From: Cordilura impudica
Lineage: Eukaryota > Arthropoda > Insecta > Diptera > Scathophagidae
Reading direction: 5' to 3'
Length of the DNA: 64,000 bases
Assembly: GCA_963682025.1 (NCBI GenBank)
Contig: OY821518.1
Coordinates: 37,532,559 to 37,596,558, forward strand
Position numbers and translations under genes: made by a program. A model generated the notes under the pieces. That model saw only the letters and a program-made list of their open reading frames with translations. It searched no databases and had not been told where the DNA came from. This document shows positions 58,836 to 64,000 of this stretch, piece after piece. The first letter of the stretch is position 1; each line of letters starts with the position of its first letter.

Positions 58836-59886
58836 CATCTCCAATAAAATGCTAAAAATTCATTGTTTTGTTGAATAATCTAGTATTAAATTAATCAAAT
58901 AGTTTATTTTTTCAAATATTTGGTTTACATTTATTACAAATAGTACAATAAGTACAGACATTAATGTAAATGTAAAACCCAGGTGGGTTTATAGCTTTTT
59001 TTTGTGTTTTTGTATTAAATGTGTTATTAAATTAGCGTATTACTGGCAAATTCAGATAGATATATTATAAAATTAGTTTTTTTTATATTAATGTCTGGAC
59101 ATCTTTAGCCAAGAATCAACTGATTTTTTTTAATGATTGAGTTAGAAATTATTCAGGCTCAAGATCAAATGTTTTTATTTTAAATAAAGCAAAAAAACAT
59201 GGGCACATTTGTTTCAAAAATTGCTGAGTTACCAACCCTCACCAGTAACCAAAAGCAGTGGATAGTTAGTTTGGTAAAAAACTAAATTCATATACATATG
59301 CTGAAAATAACCAAGTGAGAATCCAAGCAAAGAGTTATACCATTTAAACATCCTCCAACATAACAAACTAATATTTAAAACAACTTTGAAACAAATATGT
59401 TTGTGTATGAGTACACATTGCATACTACAACATACATGTTTGTCTATGCCTTGAAAAAACAAGAAAAACAATTGCCCTATCATCATAAACTCTTTATATT
59501 CTGATCACAGAGTGCTACAGATAATAAAAACCCAACACAAAATATTGAAATAAATATTAATCGTAAATTCACCGACTCTGGCCATTCTATACTTTGGAAT
59601 ACAAATCGGTATTGATTATTATCCTCTATATAATAATGTGAGCATGTAAAAGGTTGCTACTACATCTCATAGCAGCAAAAAGTATGTTTCTACAAAAACG
59701 TCAATATCTTAGTTACCATCTCCGAACTACTCAAACCTTGAGAAAAAAGAAATGTTAGTGGTTAAGTAATGTTTGCATACTACACACAAACCCTGCCCTT
59801 CTCTATACTCATAAACTCTAGACTGTCGTTCAGGTCTGGTTGTGTATGTTTTTAATTGTCAATTAAATACAGTTAAATACACTTAC
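58836..59886. other. Intron sequence 3' of the icarapin-like exon
   Basis: No repeat or gene recognised. The minus-strand frame at 59486-59229 shows no known motif. It ends at the splice donor GTAAGT (59886-59881, minus strand). Confidence 0.45.
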
Positions 59887-60075
59887 CATCAAACGAATCA
59901 AAAAAGCCAACACGTATCACCGATGGATTGGGTTGAAGGAACGGATAACCCGAACCGGTATCGATGACACCCTTAAAGTGGGTAAACTCATCATCATCAT
60001 CATCGGCATCATCATTACGTGTTGACACTTTTCGTGGTCCACCAATTACTTCAGCATCATCACTGGGATTGCGTG
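59887..60075 (-). CDS. Icarapin-like protein, first visible coding exon
   Basis: Acceptor TCTTCCTCTTACAG precedes the exon, a good pyrimidine tract. It reads RNPSDDAEVIGGPRKV, an acidic DDADDDDDEF run, THFKGVIDTGSGYPFLQP and VIRVGFFDSFD, then splits an Asp codon at G|GTAAGT. The remaining two bases are supplied by the exon at 18616, in frame. The composition (acidic runs, then a short hydrophobic/aromatic block) fits the N-terminal half of secreted icarapin-like proteins. The signal-peptide exon would lie to the right, probably beyond the window. Trinucleotide repeats ATC/GAT encode the Asp run (plus strand 59989-60005). Confidence 0.8.
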
Positions 60076-60630
60076 CTGTAAGAGGAAGAGAAAATGTTGT
60101 ATCAGAAAAAAGACAAGACAATAAAAATGTGTATTGAAGTCTATACGACCACTTAAGATTATATTAAATTATTTTTATAGCAGTTCAGTCGAGCGAATAA
60201 AAACAAAAATATAAATATATTTTTAATTATAATTAATTAAAGGTTGTTGAATATTCTAATGACGGTTTGATGTTTTCACACTAAAAGAGACTTTATTTAA
60301 AAAAAAACTCAGTAATCCAAATCATTACTTCATTATATTTTTTTTTTTTTTTCTTTATTTTATCAAAATTTTCGATATTGTCAATATAGCACTATAGCAT
60401 TTGAGTAACAAAAAATTCGTACAATGCCAAAAATGTTATCGCCATAATAACTTTTTTTCTCCTCTACATTGCGACTAAGGATCCATCTTAATATTTCTTT
60501 ATCTATGGGGCTTTTACTTAGCATAAAGGATATAGAGAAAATTCGGTTATTGTGGAAGATGCGGGTAATGCAGACTACCCTTTTATTTGGTTTATATACA
60601 CATGACATGTCGTAGCGTATTAATATTGGA
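60076..60630. other. Upstream intron of the icarapin-like gene
   Basis: AT-rich. The minus-strand frame at 60608-60381 does not match anything I know and lacks a convincing splice context; probably non-coding. Confidence 0.45.
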
Positions 60631-60958
60631 CTAGCAGATTCCAGTGCTCGAAATTCGAGTGCAAATTCTAGGCAACTTTTTTTTCAACTTAGACAATTCA
60701 CAAACCCACACCTTTTTGCTATATTATTATTGTGAATGAACAACAAAATTAATAAAAACACCCATAGCATCATATAATTTTATGTATGTGTTAGTAGAAA
60801 CTTTAAATGCAATTTACTCAAAATAAAGGCAAAAATTTAAAAATCTGTAAGTCTGATGAACAGCTAAAAAGAAATACCTTTAAAAAAAATACATTTGGTC
60901 AAAATCAGGATAAAACGGTAGTACAAAAAATAAACGCCTAGCCTATTTATACTATAGA
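60631..60958 (-). mobile_element. Non-autonomous Helitron, copy 6 (328 bp)
   Basis: Complete ends on the minus strand: A|TCTATAGTATAAATAGGC ... hairpin ctcgaaattcgag ... GCTAG|T. Internal deletions shorten it compared with the 378-bp copies. Confidence 0.85.
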
Positions 60959-61384
60959 TATATAGTTGTGAAAATAATGTCATGAAAAATTTACGACATC
61001 TCACTAATCATAGGACAGTAACAGCCCTGCTATACGGAATGCTTGGGATGAGAGTATTCCGGAAAATTAAAGGTTTCATTAAAACTAGAAATTCTACAAG
61101 AATTTCAATTGATATTTTTAGTTTTTAGGATTCTCGTTTATCTAAAAATTTTTATACATCAGTACACTGAATTTTATTTTTTCTGAATCCTCGAATAATA
61201 AAAAAAATAATTTCTGATAGATATAAAAAACTAAAATAATTGTTAAAATTTTAAATTCTGGTTAACTGAGTGTTCCGATTAATTGGATGCCGCACAATCG
61301 GGCCTTTACTGAAAATAACATTTTGTAATTTCTATTAATTATTTAATAGAAAATGCAGCAATAACCGATTTTTTTAATATAGGA
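60959..61384. other. Non-coding stretch
   Basis: A few words ('acagccctgctatacgg') resemble LINE tails but are too short to call. Confidence 0.3.
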
Positions 61385-61948
61385 AAAGATTTTTGTATCC
61401 GACTCCACCACGTGGCCCGGGTATAATGAGTTTGTAATGATTTTTGTAACTACCAAAAACATTTGATCTAGACTCATTTTTAATTATACCTATTGACTCA
61501 GAATCACTTTTTGAGTCGATTTAGCGATATCCGTCCGTCCTTCTGTCTGTCTGTCAGTCAGTGTGTGATGAAATTTTGTATATAAGAATGTGATGAAATT
61601 TGGTATATTGGAATTGGTGCAAATTGGTACATGTTCACACCTAGCCCCAATACAGATAACCCCTATGAGTTTGAACTAAATTTCCATAAGATCCAAATTA
61701 TCGCATATATCTCGGTAAAATTTTGTTTGTGTGAGTTTATTATATTAGGTAATAAGTGGTCTAAATATAACCGCTGTAGGACACTTCTTAGCCATAGTCC
61801 CCATATAAACTTGGTTCCCGTTTTTCACTTGAATCTAACAAAAAACAAAAATATAGCAAAGAATTTTCTCAAATTTAGTTTTTTCAAAAAATAGATGACT
61901 TTACCAAATATGGTCATGATCGCTCGATTTTTCGACCCAGTTCTTATA
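61385..61948 (-). mobile_element. mini-me/DINE-like repeat, family B, diverged copy
   Basis: Plus-strand text 'ccaccacgtggcccgggtata', a GTCC/GTCT/GTCA tract (61531-61563), 'ggtacatgttcacacctagcc' and 'gactttaccaaatatggtcat' follow the family B order in reverse. The copy is cut at 61948, where a complete Helitron begins; the remainder is not found beyond the Helitron. Confidence 0.7.
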
Positions 61949-62328
61949 TCTATAATATTAAGAGGCTAGGCAATTCCTTGTGACCGATGTTTTGTTCTAC
62001 CGTTTTATCCCGATTTCGAACAAGCGTATACTATTTGAAAGGTATTTCTTTTTAGCCGTTCCGCAAATTTCCAGATTTTTAATTTTTTTCCATTATTTTG
62101 AGTAAATTGCATTTAAAGTTGCTACTAACACATACATGAAGTAACACAATGCTATGTGTGTGTTTGGTAAATTTCTTAATGTGTTTGTAATAAAAATGAG
62201 TTTGGTTTTTTTTGTGTTGATTTGCGAATTGACTATAATTCATTAGCATACCTTTAGGGTTTTTATTTAATGAAAAAATAAAATTTCCTATAACATGCAC
62301 TCGAATCTCGAGGGCTGGAATCGGCTAG
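61949..62328 (+). mobile_element. Non-autonomous Helitron, copy 7 (380 bp)
   Basis: Starts TCTATAATATTAAGAGGC after A (61948) and ends hairpin ctcgaatctcgag, then GGCTAG followed by T (62329). Complete copy, next to a mini-me-like element. Confidence 0.85.
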
Positions 62329-62559
62329 TAAATATAAATAAGATAAGAAACAATACAAAATATCATAAAAAAAAGTGGGTCTGAAAACGCCAAACACTTT
62401 GGAGGATTACTGCACGGGCCTAGTACACTTAATCGGACTTAGAGTTTTTCACCGTCTGGACCCTATATGTAGGTGCTCAGTACTAGCAGTACCCCGATGC
62501 GCTTCGCTACATCCATCGTAACCGAAATAAAAAAACTGGGTCTAAATTTTTTTTAGAAA

Positions 62560-62870
62560 ACCATTTTATTTATTTTTGGCGATTTTTGATTTTTTCGATT
62601 TTTGTTTTTGCGATTTTTGATTTAGGCGATTTTTGATTTTGGCGATTTTTGGCTTTACGATTATTGTTTTTCGCGATTTTCGGTTTTGGGAATTTTTTAT
62701 TTTGGCGATTTTTGTTATTCGCGATTTTCGGTTTTGGGAATTTTTGACTTTGGCGATTTTTGTTTCTTTTTTGTTGCTATTTTGGATTTTGGCGATTTTT
62801 TTGCGATATTTTATTTTGACCATTTTCATTTTAGCGATTTTTATATTTTACCGATTTTTGGCTTCAGCGT
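62560..62870. repeat. Minisatellite of CGATTTTTGATTTTGG-type units
   Basis: Imperfect units of about 16-17 bp around 'ggcgatttttgattttgg' and 'cgcgattttcggttttggg'. The overlapping open frames on both strands come from the repeat. Confidence 0.8.
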
Positions 62871-62875
62871 TTTCT

Positions 62876-63430
62876 GTTCACTGGTCCGATCGTGCCCATT
62901 TTTTACTGGATTACCCACATTAATAACTTATGAACTCAGACAAAGTTGCAAGGCTTTCATTATTACAGTACTCCAGATAAATGAATTATATATTTACTTT
63001 GTATGAGGATACCACGCATATTGATCTTTTCTCTCCCAGTTTTTCCGATTAGTAACACTAATAACTTATGAACTCAGTTATATGATATTAAATACTTACT
63101 TTGTATTGGGATGCCACGCCCACTGGTTCGATCACCTCCAGTTTTGAACGAACCACTCACATTAATAACTCATGAAATCAGACTAAGTCCTAAGACTTTA
63201 TCTGCTACAGTCCTCTAGATATATGACATGAAATATTGACTTTGAGTGGTGGGTGCCACGCCCATTGGTCCGATTCCACCCATTTTTCCCCCAACTCTTC
63301 AAATTAGTTTAATATGTACATTTACATAGTTTTAGAATCCTTGCTAACGTAGTACTCCAGATATCAAATGTTAAAATTAGATATTAAAAATTCACTTTTT
63401 ATGCAAAAAAATATAGCCAATTTTTCCTTC
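62876..63430 (+). repeat. Tandem array of about 140-bp units
   Basis: Four diverged units start near 62880, 63020, 63120 and 63262. Each has 'ggtycgat', 'attaataactyatgaa.tcag', 'tactccagata', 'cttt..attggg.tgccacgcc' in this order. Unit 2 carries an internal deletion of about 40 bp. Confidence 0.7.
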
Positions 63431-63594
63431 CGGATAGGCAGTAACCTACTGTAAAAAATTTAATACGATCGGTTCAGTGGTGTAGTCTCCTATAAATAAC
63501 AAATTAACGTACATACTTACAAAACTCGATTTTTATATATAAGATGTGGACAGTCTATGAATGTACACTCAGCTAATATAGCTTTTATTGTAAA

Positions 63595-63774
63595 CTAGCA
63601 GATTCCAGCGCTCGAAATTCGAGCGCAAATTCTAATAAATTTTATGTTTTCATTTAATAAAGACCCTAAAGGTATGCCTCAAAAGTCAAGTCATTTTAAA
63701 TGAAGAAATCAAACTGAACACATTAACACAAACACATTAACGAATTTAATAAACTCACACATAGCATTTTATAA
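63595..63774 (-). mobile_element. Non-autonomous Helitron, copy 8, interrupted
   Basis: The 3' end is perfect: the hairpin GCGCTCGAAATTCGAGCGC is a 9-bp stem, and CTAG is followed (minus strand) by T. The body stops at 63774, where a mini-me-like element begins, so that element inserted into the Helitron; the rest would lie beyond the window. Confidence 0.8.
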
Positions 63775-64000
63775 TTATACCCTATACCACTATGTGGTTT
63801 GGGTATAATGACTTTGTGCTGCTGTTTGTAACAACCAAAAATATTTGACCTAGACCCATCTTTAATTATACCAATCGAATCAGAATCACTTTCTGAGTTG
63901 ATTTAACAATGTCCGTCCGTCCGTCCGTCCGTCCGTCTGTGTGTCCATGTAAAGCTTGTAATCAAACTGCAGGTCGCAAATATGAATATATTTCGGCGAA
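63775..64000 (-). mobile_element. mini-me/DINE-like repeat, family B, runs off the window
   Basis: From TTATACCC and the hairpin through (GTCC)n at 63911-63935. Almost identical to copies 3 and 5. The window ends inside it. Confidence 0.85.

Larger units (their letters stand above)
18617..59886 (-). other. Intron of about 41.3 kb in the icarapin-like gene
   Basis: Donor GATG|GTAAGT at 59886 and acceptor AATTGTAG at 18617 bound it, and the phases match. It contains at least fifteen transposable-element insertions, several nested. I see no host exon inside it. Some elements within carry genes on the opposite strand to the host transcript. Confidence 0.75.

Noticed and set aside
60381..60608. 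Minus-strand frame upstream of the icarapin-like exon
   Set aside because: Right strand for another exon, but no acceptor/donor pair and no resemblance to the icarapin N-terminus.
62566..63006. Three overlapping open frames on both strands
   Set aside because: All fall in the CGATTTTTG-type minisatellite or its edge and code for low-complexity sequence.

Overview
The window looks like intronic and flanking DNA of a higher fly (Diptera, probably calyptrate). It is very AT-rich, full of decayed transposable elements, and carries the (GTCY)n-bearing interspersed repeats typical of dipterans. The only host gene I can support lies on the minus strand. Its three coding exons (59887-60075, 18468-18616, 18106-18390) join in frame at canonical GT/AG sites and encode a protein resembling the insect icarapin family. 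The intron between the first two is about 41.3 kb and holds most of what is described here.

Left part (1-18 kb): a (CATTTTY)n 7-bp satellite; degenerate LINE reverse-transcriptase and RNase H relics (4.2-6.5 kb); a foldback element (6.6-8.9 kb); a mariner-like relic; a second satellite array with a 132-bp higher-order unit; a Harbinger-type MITE with TAA target duplications (16.8-17.3 kb); and several copies of a short non-autonomous Helitron. That Helitron family recurs to the right end. Complete copies start with TC, end with CTAG after a hairpin, and sit between A and T.

Intron (18.6-59.9 kb): nested insertions dominate. At 19.3-22.4 kb a mini-me/DINE-like element is split by a 5'-truncated LINE (10-bp target duplication) and by a solo LTR (CTAT duplication). 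At 23.06-26.09 kb a 3,027-bp Transib/RAG-like transposon has ends that begin with CACAGTG, the V(D)J recombination-signal heptamer. Both ends carry a nonamer-like motif after a 21-nt spacer, and the element is flanked by a CGCCG duplication; its transposase is broken and truncated. It landed in the FADD motif of an older Jockey-like LINE. At 29-43 kb and 49-52 kb lie three DNA transposons with ~430-600-bp terminal inverted repeats and ATAT-like target duplications. They encode related DDE-like proteins, two of them in long uninterrupted frames (613 and 438 codons). Foldback elements of 1.3-2.3 kb and a large inverted pair of mini-me-like copies (52.0-54.3 kb) could form long hairpins.

Right part (59.9-64 kb): the icarapin-like exon, further Helitron and mini-me-like copies, and two tandem arrays.

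The host gene and the elements are not functionally linked; the elements have expanded its intron. The most notable items are the Transib-like element with recombination-signal-like ends, the long-TIR DDE family, and the Helitron family. All family assignments come from reading the sequence, not from database searches.
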